Virus record (IMG/VR): IMGVR_UViG_3300036823_000041
Location: 1 to 62,291 of that record
Strand: one strand, 5' to 3'
DNA from: a virus
DNA: 62,291 bases
Each line of letters starts with the position of its first letter. Position 1 is the first letter of the stretch. Shown here in pieces: positions 17,882-26,813 of the stretch. The translations under genes and the position numbers were made by a program. The notes below the pieces were generated by a model. It was not told the DNA's origin. It made no database searches and saw only the letters and a program-made list of their open reading frames with translations.

Positions 17882-18946
17882 TTACTCCGGCTGATGCTCG
17901 TGCGCCGCGCCGGGAGCCTGAAAGGGCCGTCCGGTGGGGTGCTCGGCATTTGCTTCGAAGGTTTCGCCCTGCACCGCGGCGCCGATTGTCTCCGAGCCGA
18001 CACTGCCTGGGTCCGTTGCCGCGCCTTCCATCGGCACCGCTCCGGTGCGATCGAAGCGCGCATCCTGGGGAACCTCGGCGCCCCGTTGCTGCAGGGCCGT
18101 GCGCTGGCGTGCGCGGTGCGCCTCGATCTCCTCCTCCGTGCTCGTTCCTGCGGGCGCAGGGGCAAGCGGCTTGCGGATGAGCTGGTCGACGGCCTGCGGC
18201 GTGTTCTCCGGCGCCTTGGGCGTCATCCTGCCCGCCTGTACGGCTCCGGTCGCGGTGGTATCTGCCTGCAGGTAATGCCCGGCATGGGTACGGATGGGAC
18301 CATAGCCCTCGCCGCCCTGTGCCGCTCTCTGCTGCTCCGCGTTCGCCAGCCGGCTTGCCTGGTCCTGATTCAGATCAAGGCCTTGGAGGGTGATAGCGTC
18401 ATCGACTGAGTCGGCTGGAATCAGGTCGACCCACACGACCGACTCCTGGCCAGCCTTGGCAGACGGCGCGGTGTGGTGGTGGATGGGACCGGTGCGGGTG
18501 AAGGCCTTGTGCCAATCCGGGCCGCCGAGCAGCTCCGCATCGGACGAGTGGCACCATGCAACGCTCAGGTAGGGTTCGCCGTTTTCGCCCTGGCGATTCT
18601 CGTCCAGGTTGGAAACGCCGGTGACGGTTCCGAATTTGGCGCTTACCACGCCGCCGGATTCGATGACCTGCAGGCGGACGGTATCGCCGCGCCGCGGACT
18701 GATGGCCTGCTTCTCGCGTCCGAGCTGGTCGCTCTCTCGCGCGGTCATGGCTGCGGTATCTGATCCAGAGTGCCGGGAATGGATGACGGCGCGCTGGCTA
18801 TCGGTGAGCGGCTTGCGACCTTCCGCATCGGCTTCTACAGGTGCGTCTGCGCCGGTCATGCGCTCATGCTCCAAGGCCGCGATGCGGTGCTCTGGCTCGA
18901 GCTCGTGCTGGAACTGTGGTTTCTGGTTTGGCGTTTCGCTGTTCAT
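17882..18946 (-). CDS. Hypothetical hydrophilic protein
   Basis: 354 residues from the ATG at 18946. The N-terminus is Gln/Glu/His-rich. A small beta-like domain (about residues 85-165) contains TVRLQVIESGG and VAWCHSSDAELLGGPDWHKA. The C-terminal half is low-complexity Ala/Gln/Pro/Glu. No family is recognised. It stands alone between two terminators at the distal end of the leftward region. The 110 bases upstream contain an imperfect GAGCC/GGCTC hairpin but no convincing promoter. Confidence 0.6.
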   Translation of the reverse strand: MNSETPNQKPQFQHELEPEHRIAALEHERMTGADAPVEADAEGRKPLTDSQRAVIHSRHSGSDTAAMTARESDQLGREKQAISPRRGDTVRLQVIESGGVVSAKFGTVTGVSNLDENRQGENGEPYLSVAWCHSSDAELLGGPDWHKAFTRTGPIHHHTAPSAKAGQESVVWVDLIPADSVDDAITLQGLDLNQDQASRLANAEQQRAAQGGEGYGPIRTHAGHYLQADTTATGAVQAGRMTPKAPENTPQAVDQLIRKPLAPAPAGTSTEEEIEAHRARQRTALQQRGAEVPQDARFDRTGAVPMEGAATDPGSVGSETIGAAVQGETFEANAEHPTGRPFQAPGAAHEHQPE

Positions 18947-19048
18947 GGGACTCGTGCTGCCTATGTTTGGATTTTTTTGCGGTGATAGCGAGCCTTTCCA
19001 GGCTCCATGCAGGGATTAGATGGCGCCCCGCGGCCCTATAGCAAGGGG

Positions 19049-19081
19049 AAAAAGAAACGGCGCGCCACAGGTGGGCGCGCC
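19049..19081 (-). terminator. Intrinsic terminator of the leftward DNA-processing operon
   Basis: On the minus strand GGCGCGCC pairs with GGCGCGCC (self-complementary arms, 19074-19081 and 19059-19066) around a 7-nt loop, followed by GTTTCTTTTT. It lies 16 nt beyond the last gene of the operon. Confidence 0.8.
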
Positions 19082-19096
19082 GCGGGGTGGACCAAC

Positions 19097-19729
19097 TCAG
19101 TGCAGAAGCGCCGCGCCGCGCGCCTTCTGCGCCTTCGGCGTGTTGTCGCGGACAGGAGCGCCGAGGCCGAGCGAAGCCTGATTGTCGGGCTTCTTCTCCT
19201 CTTTGGCCTGATGCGCGACCGGCACACTATCGAAGTCGATGACCTGCTGGCCCTGCGAGAACGCCGCGGCGAACTGCTGGTGGAAGTGACCGTGTAGCCA
19301 CTGATGAAGCTGGAGCGGGTCGGCGCAACGGACCTGCCAGCTCAGCCAGAATTTCGTCTTCTCTTCGAGGCCTTCGCGCTCGAGCGTAAACTTCGCGAAC
19401 TCGCACGCGGTCAGGAGCAGTGCGCGCTCTTTCGTGTCGGCCGTCGCATAGACCTCGATCGTCATGCCCGGCATCGTGCGGCTCTTGTTGAACGTAACGC
19501 GGCCGGCTCCGGTATCGTCTTCGGCGATGAAGTCGATCGCGTTACCCACCCATCCGGGCATGCCGGTCGCCGCCTCGCCGGTGAGCTCCATCGCAAGCAT
19601 GAGTTTCTTCTGCGACAGTGCGCCGTCGCCGTCCTTGTCACCGCGGCCGCGCAGCGGGACGTAGTTGTCGAGGTAGAGGTATTTGCGGACGCCGGGAAAG
19701 AATGTGCGGCCAAGCGGATTAAGTTCCAT
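19097..19729 (-). CDS. Hypothetical protein, last gene of leftward operon
   Basis: 210 residues with a CGGAGGCACAC ribosome site before the ATG. The N-terminal half looks like a beta-rich domain of about 130 residues (from VRKYLYLDNYVPLRG to FTLEREGLEEKTKFWLSW). The Lys/Gln/Ala-rich C-terminus looks disordered. The sequence DKDGDGALSQKK resembles an EF-hand loop but lacks the final acidic residue. Position after HerA-like and SbcC-like genes suggests a role with DNA processing, for example an accessory ssDNA-binding protein, but no motif proves this. Confidence 0.55.
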   Translation of the reverse strand: MELNPLGRTFFPGVRKYLYLDNYVPLRGRGDKDGDGALSQKKLMLAMELTGEAATGMPGWVGNAIDFIAEDDTGAGRVTFNKSRTMPGMTIEVYATADTKERALLLTACEFAKFTLEREGLEEKTKFWLSWQVRCADPLQLHQWLHGHFHQQFAAAFSQGQQVIDFDSVPVAHQAKEEKKPDNQASLGLGAPVRDNTPKAQKARGAALLH

Positions 19730-19743
19730 GTGTGTGCCTCCGT

Positions 19744-20211
19744 TTAGAAATCTGGATCGAAGTCGAGTTTAGCTGGCGCGCGGTACGCCGGCACGGGCTT
19801 GGTGGATTTCTGGACACTTTTCTCGGCCTTCAGGCGGCGCCATCTTTCGTGCTTGGCGTGATGGCCGTTGCGGATACTGTCCTCGAGCACTTGCCAGTCG
19901 CGCGGCGTCATTTCCAGGCGCAGGGCCATGAGCAGCCGGAATCCCTCGCCGGTCATGTTGCCCTTGAGGATGTTGCAGTCCTTGCAGCAGGGCAGCAGGT
20001 TGTCGAGCTCGTAACTGCCATGCTGCCCGCGCGGGATCATATGGTCGAGGGTGAGGTTGAGGATGTCGATGGGCCGGTTGCAGCCATACGGGCACATGCG
20101 CGCCTTGAGCGCGTCCGCCGATGGCCCGGCGCCGCCTCCCATCGCGCGCCAGAGCCAGAGGGTGAGCTGGTCGCGGGTGAACGGCAGGCGATAGCCGTCC
20201 TTCTTCGCCAT
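19744..20211 (-). CDS. HNH endonuclease
   Basis: 155 residues. A canonical HNH core is present: a CPYGC pair, TLDHMIPRGQHG carrying the catalytic His, ELDNLLPCCKDCNILKGN with the Asn and the second CxxC zinc ligands. The Lys/Pro-rich tail is short. ATG 20211 is the first standard start, but the frame stays open upstream as plausible protein (LTLDEFAFDDRAKALYDSQRG) to about 20270, so a nonstandard start is possible. HNH enzymes in phages act as homing nucleases or assist packaging; which applies here is not decidable. Confidence 0.8.
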   Translation of the reverse strand: MAKKDGYRLPFTRDQLTLWLWRAMGGGAGPSADALKARMCPYGCNRPIDILNLTLDHMIPRGQHGSYELDNLLPCCKDCNILKGNMTGEGFRLLMALRLEMTPRDWQVLEDSIRNGHHAKHERWRRLKAEKSVQKSTKPVPAYRAPAKLDFDPDF

Positions 20212-20264
20212 GCCGCGCTGCGAGTCATAGAGCGCCTTCGCGCGGTCGTCGAACGCAAACTCGT

Positions 20265-21959
20265 CTAGCGTAAGGCCTCCGCGAGACGCACTGCGTCCCC
20301 GTCTACGACGACGATCATCTTGCCCTGGAGCCGCTGGATGTATGCGTTCCTGGTCGACCGTTTGTAGTCAGTGATCGCGGTGATCTCTTCCCGAGTCACA
20401 AAGGGCTCTTGCGCGATGCACTCGAGCACCTTGCGTTCACCCTCCGGCACCCGCGCCATCCACCACGCAAGCAGCGCGCGGCCCTCTGGCAGCGGCTCAA
20501 AGTTGCCCAGTGCGACCATTCCCTCCTGCGTCGCCTTGAGCGGCTCGGCGCCAAGGCTGAGATAGCCCTTGCCCTGCAGCCGCTGGATATAGGCATTGCG
20601 CGTCGATCTCTTGTAGCCGGTAAGCGCCGTGACGGTTTCGCGGTTCAAGCCTGTGCCGTACTGCGCGAACGCGGTGAGCACGATGCGCTCGCCGGGCGGC
20701 ATCTCTTCGCCGTCGTCCGCGGGGGTCGCGAGGACGCGCGCAGGCGTCGGCGCGGGCACGGCGCGCACGTTCTTTACCTGCGGCGCGGGCGCCGGCGGAA
20801 GCGACTTTATAGCCCGGTTGACTGCGGCGTACCGTTCGCGCAAATCCTTGAGGATGCCCGCGAACTCGAGCATTTTCGCCTCGACGGTATTGAGGAGCCC
20901 GGCGTAGAGCTCCGAGTCCTTGGACAGCGCCTCCTGCAATACTCTGTTTTCCTCGGCGTAGCTGGCTACCTTGGCACGCGCGTCGGCCAGCGCACTACTC
21001 GCGAGCCCGTCGTTGTTCATTGACCCGCGCTCGAGCTCGGCGATGCGACGCTTCAGCACCGCGGGATCGTTCGCGCGCTTCTGCTCGACGGTCGCGGCGA
21101 TCTGTTTGCCGAGCTTCGCCAGGTCGACCTCCTGCAGCTCGCGAGGCTTCTCTGCTTCCTTGCCGGGCTCAGGCGTGGCGCTCGAGTCGAACGTGACGCG
21201 CTTGCGCACCTTGGCCCGCTGGAACACTTTCAGGCTCGGCGCCCAGAACCAGGCCTCGCCGGTCGGCAGGCTCGGCAGCGAGTCGACCATCTCCTTCGCC
21301 TGCTCGGTGCTGGCCTGCGATTGCATCCAGAGCTTCACCGCGCCGATGTCCAGGTTGTGCGACATCCGCATGGCGATGAGTACCTCGCACTGCGTAAGGA
21401 CATCCTTCGCGATCGCCTGCGGCCGTTGCGTGACCAGGGCGCAGCCGAGCCCGCGAGCCCGACCGCGGCGCACGAGGAACTGCATCGCTCCCAGGCATGC
21501 CGGCCCGTTGCCGGACGTGGCGCCCTGCGGCGCGAACATATCCGCCTCGTCGACGATGACGTAGCAGCTCTCGCGATGGCGCGCCTTCAGCCGATAGAGC
21601 TCGTGCAGGAACGAGCCAACAAAGCGCAGCCCGTCGCTATTTGTCATGTCCGACGTGTCGAGGATGAGCGAGAAGCGATGCTCGACGACGGCCTTCGCCA
21701 GCTCCTCGCCTGATGCCGGCGACAGCGGGAGATCCTGGTGCTCGCCGCCGAAGATGGGGAGCGAGAAGCCGCTCTTGAGCCCGTACATCACGCCGACGGG
21801 GTCGATGATGACGACCTGCTGCTTCAGCGAGAGCAACTCCTCGGCAATGACCGACGCCGTGTACGTCTTGCCGGCGCCGCGGTTCGCGAGCACGGCCGTC
21901 GCTAAAGTCATCAGGTTCAGATCGAGCCGCACGCCGTCGGCGATGTTGAGATGCTTCAT
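20265..21959 (-). CDS. HerA/FtsK-like ATPase with tandem C-terminal winged helices
   Basis: 564 residues. The Walker A is NRGAGKT (26-32) and the Walker B is CYVIVDEADM (Asp137, Glu138); RGRARGLGCALVTQRPQ matches the sensor region of HerA-type DNA pumps (DUF87). A coiled region with GSMNNDG and AEENRVLQEALSKD follows. The C-terminus holds two related winged-helix modules, about residues 425-480 and 510-564, each with YKRSTRNAYIQRLQGK. HerA ATPases translocate on DNA and work with end-processing nucleases. Here the nearest nuclease candidate is the Fe-S PD-(D/E)XK protein of the same operon. The start overlaps the previous stop (ATGA). Confidence 0.75.
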   Translation of the reverse strand: MKHLNIADGVRLDLNLMTLATAVLANRGAGKTYTASVIAEELLSLKQQVVIIDPVGVMYGLKSGFSLPIFGGEHQDLPLSPASGEELAKAVVEHRFSLILDTSDMTNSDGLRFVGSFLHELYRLKARHRESCYVIVDEADMFAPQGATSGNGPACLGAMQFLVRRGRARGLGCALVTQRPQAIAKDVLTQCEVLIAMRMSHNLDIGAVKLWMQSQASTEQAKEMVDSLPSLPTGEAWFWAPSLKVFQRAKVRKRVTFDSSATPEPGKEAEKPRELQEVDLAKLGKQIAATVEQKRANDPAVLKRRIAELERGSMNNDGLASSALADARAKVASYAEENRVLQEALSKDSELYAGLLNTVEAKMLEFAGILKDLRERYAAVNRAIKSLPPAPAPQVKNVRAVPAPTPARVLATPADDGEEMPPGERIVLTAFAQYGTGLNRETVTALTGYKRSTRNAYIQRLQGKGYLSLGAEPLKATQEGMVALGNFEPLPEGRALLAWWMARVPEGERKVLECIAQEPFVTREEITAITDYKRSTRNAYIQRLQGKMIVVVDGDAVRLAEALR

Positions 21960-22393
21960 TGCTTTGGGCCTTTCACGTCGAGATCGTCGAATGCCGCTTT
22001 GGCGCGGTCCTTCTCGCTCTGATCCTTCATCTCTTCGAAGACGCTATTGAACATCTCGAAAGCGCCCGTCATGACCTGATTGGTTGCCGGATTCTGCAGC
22101 ATGCCCTGCGCGATCGCAAACATGATGCAGGCCAGACAGCCCCCGGCCTTCGACTGGTTGACGATGGTCGGAAGCTGCGGGCCGAACTCGGGCACGGCGT
22201 AAGGCGCTTTGACGATAAGCGCGCCCTGGAAGATGCAGGCGTGAACGCCGTATCGCTCGGTCAGCGCCTCAAGCTCATGGTTGAAATCCTCCCACGCCTG
22301 ATTCGCTTTTTCCAGGTTCGCGTACTCGCGGCCGGACGGTACATGCTTGGTATCGGCCGGCAGCTTGAGCTCCTTCACTATCTGGTCCGTCAT
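21956..22393 (-). CDS. Hypothetical protein between SbcC-like and HerA-like ATPases
   Basis: 145 residues from the ATG at 22393, which overlaps the SbcC-like stop by four bases. A helical N-terminus (LEKANQAWEDFNHELEALTE) is followed by a compact region with GGCLACIMFAIAQGML. The C-terminus is charged. No family is recognised. The coupled position between two ATPase genes suggests an accessory subunit. Confidence 0.6.
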   Translation of the reverse strand: MTDQIVKELKLPADTKHVPSGREYANLEKANQAWEDFNHELEALTERYGVHACIFQGALIVKAPYAVPEFGPQLPTIVNQSKAGGCLACIMFAIAQGMLQNPATNQVMTGAFEMFNSVFEEMKDQSEKDRAKAAFDDLDVKGPKQ

Positions 22394-24246
22394 TGTGCGC
22401 CCGTCCTTGCCTGCTCCGTTGCGACTGTATGGCCGTTGACCATATCGAGCCGGTAGAAGACTGTCCCCGGCGCCCGCGGCGCTTCGACCTTCTCGTCGGT
22501 GAGGAGCAGGATGGCCTGCTCTATACGCTCGTCGCTCCATAGCTGGTTGAACAGGATCGAGCGCCCATCTGGCGTGAGCGTGTCGACCTCGTCGATGACG
22601 GCGAAGCCTACGCCGAGATGCACTGCGAGCGCGATCTGAAAGGCGATGCCGAATCGCAGCTTTTCGGACTCCGAGGCCAGGTCGAGCTCAATCTGCCAGC
22701 GCATGTCTTTGCGCTCGAGTTTGAAAGAATAAGGCTCCATCGTCACGTCGATGCCGTAGTCCCATGCCTGGAGCAGCGCGTTCATGCGACCGACGAACTG
22801 CGACAGGTACTTATCGAGGATCTGGACGCGCGCGCCTTTCGGCCCGAGCACTTCGCAGGCGCGATCGAGCTTCGCCTTCTCGACGTCCATTTCCTTGCGT
22901 TCCGTCCAGGCTTTTTCGGAGTCGATCTTGCGCTGCGCTGCCATGCTGGCCTCGCGGTGCATCGTCCAGCCGCGCTCGATGCGCGTCTCGAGGTCGGAGA
23001 TCGCCGTGTCGATGGCGCTGGTGTCGAGCGCATCGACAGCCGCCGGCATGCCGGCCAGCTTCTCGCGGATAGTGGCGAGCCGCGCCTTCGCCCGGTCGAT
23101 GCTGGCATCGGACCGCTGGACGCCGACCTTTGCCTGCGCGTGCTTCTCGATCTTCGACTCAGCCTCGCCGAAGTCGGCCTCGATGCAATCGAGCGCATTA
23201 AGCGCGGCCTGCGTCGCGTCGCGCTCCTGTATGGCTCGATTGTTAGCCTCGATCATGGGTGAGTACATCGCCTGGCGCACTTCGGCGGTAACGGCCTGCC
23301 CGCAGGTTGGGCACATGTCGAGCGCCTCGAAGTTGGCGCCGTCGAGCGTTTCGGCGGCCGTCGCGGCGATAGAGGTCTGCTCGCCGAGCTTGCGCGAGAG
23401 CGTCTTCCATTCGTCGCGCTTGCCAAGGACGGCCTTCTGCTTGGCGAGATCCTCTTTACTGAGCACGTCGCCGGCATAGATCGCCCGGTCGCGTGTTGCG
23501 GCCGTGAGCTCGCCCTGCTCTTTCTTCGCGTCGGCTTCGAGGTCGGCGCGGTCCTTGTCTCCGGCAGAGCCGCCGAGCATGCGGGCGCGGTCCGCGCGGC
23601 GCGCATCGAGTTCCTCCTGGCGCGTCTTTATTTGCGCCTTCACCGCGTCGGGGTCGATGTCGGAGTCCGACGCCTTCGCCGGCTCGCGCCAGTCGCGGAT
23701 ACGGCGACTCAGCTCCGTGCGCTGCTCGAACGCGACCTGGTAGCCGTCGCCGATCTCCTTGAGCACATCGCCGCTCTTGCCGCGGTATGCCTCGCCGAGC
23801 ATCTCGATCAGTTCCTCGGGGAACGGGATGTCTTTCGGCACGACCAAGCCGGCGAGCAGGTCGCGCTGGTCTTCGGGTTTCATGCGTGCGAAGTAGCGGG
23901 TCGAGCATAGGCACGACCAGACATCGCGGGATAGTTCCGGCGCGGCGCCGTTCTTTGCCTGGAACTGGCGGCCGCCCTTTGCGGTGAGCGACGCGCGCAT
24001 CTTCGCGCCGTCGGCGAGCTCGAGCGTGACGACTGCCTTGTCGGCGCCTTTCTGGATCAGCCGATCCATGCCCTGCCCGTTTGCGCCGGTGGTCATGGTG
24101 CGAGCGGCGAAGAGAAAGCCGAGCGCCTCTTCGACCGAGCTCTTGCCGACCGAGTTCGCGCCGCGCAGCACGGTGATGCGCTCGAGCTCGAGCCTTGTCT
24201 CTTTGTGGGACCGGAATCCCTCGATAAGCAGCGTTTTAATCTTCAC
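22390..24246 (-). CDS. SbcC/Rad50-like SMC ATPase
   Basis: 618 residues from GTG 24246, preceded by GGGAGG and overlapping the previous stop (GTGA). The N-terminal Walker A is GANSVGKSS (29-37) after the strand motif IEGFRSHKETRL. Two long coiled-coil arms flank a CPTC zinc-hook-like pair near residue 312. The C-terminal Walker B is FAVIDEVDTL (Asp552, Glu553), followed by an H-loop-type region. At about half the length of cellular SbcC it resembles the short phage T4 gp46 and T5 D13 class. Such proteins pair with a nuclease (SbcD/gp47); no calcineurin-like partner is visible here, so the Fe-S nuclease may substitute. Confidence 0.8.
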   Translation of the reverse strand: MKIKTLLIEGFRSHKETRLELERITVLRGANSVGKSSVEEALGFLFAARTMTTGANGQGMDRLIQKGADKAVVTLELADGAKMRASLTAKGGRQFQAKNGAAPELSRDVWSCLCSTRYFARMKPEDQRDLLAGLVVPKDIPFPEELIEMLGEAYRGKSGDVLKEIGDGYQVAFEQRTELSRRIRDWREPAKASDSDIDPDAVKAQIKTRQEELDARRADRARMLGGSAGDKDRADLEADAKKEQGELTAATRDRAIYAGDVLSKEDLAKQKAVLGKRDEWKTLSRKLGEQTSIAATAAETLDGANFEALDMCPTCGQAVTAEVRQAMYSPMIEANNRAIQERDATQAALNALDCIEADFGEAESKIEKHAQAKVGVQRSDASIDRAKARLATIREKLAGMPAAVDALDTSAIDTAISDLETRIERGWTMHREASMAAQRKIDSEKAWTERKEMDVEKAKLDRACEVLGPKGARVQILDKYLSQFVGRMNALLQAWDYGIDVTMEPYSFKLERKDMRWQIELDLASESEKLRFGIAFQIALAVHLGVGFAVIDEVDTLTPDGRSILFNQLWSDERIEQAILLLTDEKVEAPRAPGTVFYRLDMVNGHTVATEQARTGAQ

Positions 24247-24512
24247 CTTGGCTTGCCTCCCTGAGAATGCAGATACTTCATCGAATTGGCCTTCGCCTTC
24301 TTGCGCTTGAACTCGGCGCCGTCCGGGCAGGTTGCGAAGTGCGACATCACGGGCGACTCGTCGTTCGGCATCTCGTCGTAGGGGCAGGGCCGCTTGTTGG
24401 GCGACATCCACCACTCCATCATCCGGCTGCAGTTCCGCCCGGAGCAGAGGCCGCGCGACGAAAAGGTGTAGCCGGCTGCGATGAGCTCGGCTCTAGTGGT
24501 GGGTGCGGGCAC
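24243..24512 (-). CDS. Small Cys-rich, probable zinc-binding protein
   Basis: 89 residues from GTG 24512 with AGGAGG at ideal distance; longer starts have no ribosome site. It contains spaced Cys pairs (GLCSGRNCS, PCPYDEMP, FATCPDG) and a conserved-looking WWMSPNKRPC segment. The tail is basic. No named family is recognised. It overlaps genes on both sides in the leftward operon. Confidence 0.65.
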   Translation of the reverse strand: MPAPTTRAELIAAGYTFSSRGLCSGRNCSRMMEWWMSPNKRPCPYDEMPNDESPVMSHFATCPDGAEFKRKKAKANSMKYLHSQGGKPR

Positions 24513-24738
24513 GGGTGCCTCCTGACATCTTCTCGACTGCGCGCTTTGCGTCGGACAGTTTGACGGCGAGCGCCTCGGAAATCTTGCGGCGGTCGAGGAT
24601 CGCGGCCGGCGGGCAGACCGACTCACCGCAGGACGCCTCCCGCATCGCGTTCTTCTCGTCCTCCGCGAACAGGTGGCGTATCTGCTCCCAGGTCTGCACG
24701 GTGACGAGGATCATCTGGTCGGGCGTCTCGTCGGTCAT
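24493..24738 (-). CDS. Hypothetical small protein
   Basis: 81 residues, overlapping its neighbours by 4 and 20 bases. It is mainly helical, with a middle SCGESVCPPAAILDRRKI segment. No family is recognised; the frame is supported by chained ATGA-type overlaps on both sides. Confidence 0.55.
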   Translation of the reverse strand: MTDETPDQMILVTVQTWEQIRHLFAEDEKNAMREASCGESVCPPAAILDRRKISEALAVKLSDAKRAVEKMSGGTRARTHH

Positions 24739-25148
24739 GCGTGGCCCGTCCCTGGCTGCTTCGCCATATGGTCGACCAGTGATTGCTCGAGGGCTTCATT
24801 GATCTTCGACATCGCAGAATTTGTGTAGGTGCGCTCGACCTCGGGCTCTGTCGAAACAACCTTCAGCACGCCGACGTGAATCGCGTAACCGCCGCACGAG
24901 CGGCAACCGCCGAGAATCCCTTTCGTGCGTAGCCCCTGGTCGTCCGGCAGGCTCGCGACCATGAAAAAGCAGTGGAGGCCGGCGGCGCGCGCCATCTCGG
25001 ACGCCTTCTGCAGCACGTCGTCGAGGCGCTGATGGGCCTCTTCCATGGTTTCTGCCGGGCGAGTGCTCGAGACGCTCTCGACGTAGTGCTTGCGCATCCA
25101 CGCGATCTGCTCGGCTTCGGTCATCTTGTCGAGGTCGGGCTTATCCAT
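24735..25148 (-). CDS. Hypothetical protein
   Basis: 137 residues from ATG 25148 (MDKPDLDK), which overlaps the nuclease stop by eight bases. The N-terminal half is helical; the middle holds GLHCFFMVASLPDDQG and GGCRSCGGYAIHVGVL. The CxxC pair could bind metal. No named family is recognised. It is translationally coupled to the Fe-S nuclease gene. Confidence 0.6.
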   Translation of the reverse strand: MDKPDLDKMTEAEQIAWMRKHYVESVSSTRPAETMEEAHQRLDDVLQKASEMARAAGLHCFFMVASLPDDQGLRTKGILGGCRSCGGYAIHVGVLKVVSTEPEVERTYTNSAMSKINEALEQSLVDHMAKQPGTGHA

Positions 25149-26367
25149 AAAATTCCTCGTCTGCCGGCGCATCGCCGATGTTCCGCGCGGTGAGCCCGGT
25201 CTTGGTCTTGGTGACGGTGCGCAGCATCGGCTCGAGCTCGTGCCGCAGGCTCGCGCGCTTCTGGGTGTCGAGCTTCGACTTGAGCCCGGTCGAGGACAGA
25301 TTGATCGAAGCGGCGAACGCCTGGTCGCCAGTCGCCGTGCACCACTCCTGGATGACCGGCAGGCACTCCTGCGCGGGATAGCTCTTGGATTCGCTGGCCG
25401 ATACGCCGAAGCTCAACTCGGTGCCGTTGTCGTCGGTGACCACAATCGGACCGCCGCGCGCCTGGACTACGTTCTTGAGAAATCCCCTGATAAAATCACG
25501 GCGTTTTTCAAGAAACTGCAGCTCGTGCGTGAGATCCTCGGGCGACTGGTTGTTCGGGTTGACGTTCGCGACCGGGCACTCGCCCATCGAAAGCAGCGGG
25601 CAGTAGTGGCAGCCGGCGTGCGGGATGGCCGCGAGTGCGTCGAGCCCGCCCTCGTCATAGGTGGCGTGCATGCCGATCTGCCGATTGCGATACCGCTGCA
25701 TCTCGTCCATCATCTTCGGCAGCTCGGCGCGCTTCCATGTCACGGACCGCCGGCAATTGCGATACCGCACAAAGGTGAGCTGAAAGGTGACGAGCTCGAG
25801 CCAGGGCATTTTCTGGAACAATAGCACCGGATACATGAGCGACTGCGGCGTGTCGGCCTCGAATGGCACCGGGTGGCTCTTGTAATCGTCGATGAGCGCA
25901 TGCGTCTCCGTGAGCCCGTAGATCACATCGAGCGTGCCGGCGTAGGCCGTCTCGATAGGTTGAGGAAACTGTATTTCGGGGTTGTCGAGATAGATGGCGC
26001 TCAGGCCGCGTGGCAGGCTTGGCTGCTGGAATTGGGCATCGAGCTCGATCGTCTCCTCGGTCGCGAGCAGATGATCGTAGTCGACCGTGAACCAATCGCG
26101 CATCCCGTCGCAGATGCGGCCAGCTTCGATCGACACGCGCTCGGCGATACGGTCGAATGCTGCCCAGTCAGCCGATACCTTGCGCGTGCCGCAGTGCGCG
26201 GCGTAGGCCCGCATGACCTCGTGGACCTCGCCGCCGCGGTAGCTTTGCTCGGATGGCGCCGAGCGGATGCCGTCGATGAACTGCGCTCCGTAGGAATGCG
26301 GGCAAGCCATGGATTCCACAAGACTCTGCCTCGTAGCCGGTACTACTGTGCTTGTTGCTTTTTCCAT
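25141..26367 (-). CDS. Cas4/RecB-type PD-(D/E)XK nuclease with Fe-S cysteines
   Basis: 408 residues from ATG 26367. Catalytic residues are visible as EVHE (His49), GTLDVIYG (Asp147) and DDYKSH (Asp161, Lys163). Four cysteines fit the AddB/Cas4 iron-sulphur staple: Cys22 in ACPHSYG, then Cys253, Cys256 and Cys264 in CHYCPLLSMGEC. Enzymes of this class resect DNA ends, usually with 5'-3' or bidirectional single-strand exonuclease activity. With an SSAP-like protein upstream and two ATPases downstream it forms a recombination and end-processing module. Confidence 0.8.
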   Translation of the reverse strand: MEKATSTVVPATRQSLVESMACPHSYGAQFIDGIRSAPSEQSYRGGEVHEVMRAYAAHCGTRKVSADWAAFDRIAERVSIEAGRICDGMRDWFTVDYDHLLATEETIELDAQFQQPSLPRGLSAIYLDNPEIQFPQPIETAYAGTLDVIYGLTETHALIDDYKSHPVPFEADTPQSLMYPVLLFQKMPWLELVTFQLTFVRYRNCRRSVTWKRAELPKMMDEMQRYRNRQIGMHATYDEGGLDALAAIPHAGCHYCPLLSMGECPVANVNPNNQSPEDLTHELQFLEKRRDFIRGFLKNVVQARGGPIVVTDDNGTELSFGVSASESKSYPAQECLPVIQEWCTATGDQAFAASINLSSTGLKSKLDTQKRASLRHELEPMLRTVTKTKTGLTARNIGDAPADEEFYG

Positions 26368-26813
26368 CGTCCTCGTCCTTTCTCTAGCATGTCGGCCATG
26401 TTGTCGGCCTGCGTGCCCGCGAAGAGATGCTCTGGCCGGCAGCACGGTGGGTAGTCACAGTGATGGCAAACGTTCGGTTTGCCTTCGGGCAGCGGTCCTT
26501 TAGTCAGCAGATAGGCGATTACGTGCGCAAGCATGGGCCGCCGCTGCTCTGGATGCCATACCTGCCCGTAGTTGTTGGGGTTGCGCGACATCTTCCAGCT
26601 CCAGCATTCGCCCCGCGGCCCTTGGCCTGGCGTCTTGTCGACGAAGAGCCAGAACCGCTCGACGAATGGCAGCAGGAGATGCTTGCGAACCATGTTCGCG
26701 CGGCGCTTCGCCTTGCGCTTGTCAGCGCAGCAGACCTTACAGAAGCGATGCCCGTCTGACTTAACGTAGGCATGCTCCTGCATGGAGTGTCCGCGCTGAC
26801 AGGTATCGCCCAT
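26343..26813 (-). CDS. HNH endonuclease (homing-type)
   Basis: 156 residues from ATG 26813, which overlaps the previous stop TGA. Two Cys pairs near the N-terminus (DTCQRG and FCKVCCADKR) form a zinc ribbon. The C-terminal half carries the phage HNH_3-like core: NVCHHCDYPPCCRPEHLFAG followed by TQADNMADM. A Trp-rich ECWSWKMSRNPNNYGQV segment precedes it. Inserted inside the recombination operon without disturbing the overlaps; probably a mobile free-standing nuclease. Confidence 0.8.
   Translation of the reverse strand: MGDTCQRGHSMQEHAYVKSDGHRFCKVCCADKRKAKRRANMVRKHLLLPFVERFWLFVDKTPGQGPRGECWSWKMSRNPNNYGQVWHPEQRRPMLAHVIAYLLTKGPLPEGKPNVCHHCDYPPCCRPEHLFAGTQADNMADMLEKGRGRWKKQQAQ

Noticed and set aside
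19097-19729. EF-hand calcium protein
   Set aside because: DKDGDGALSQKK lacks the last acidic ligand and there is no second hand.
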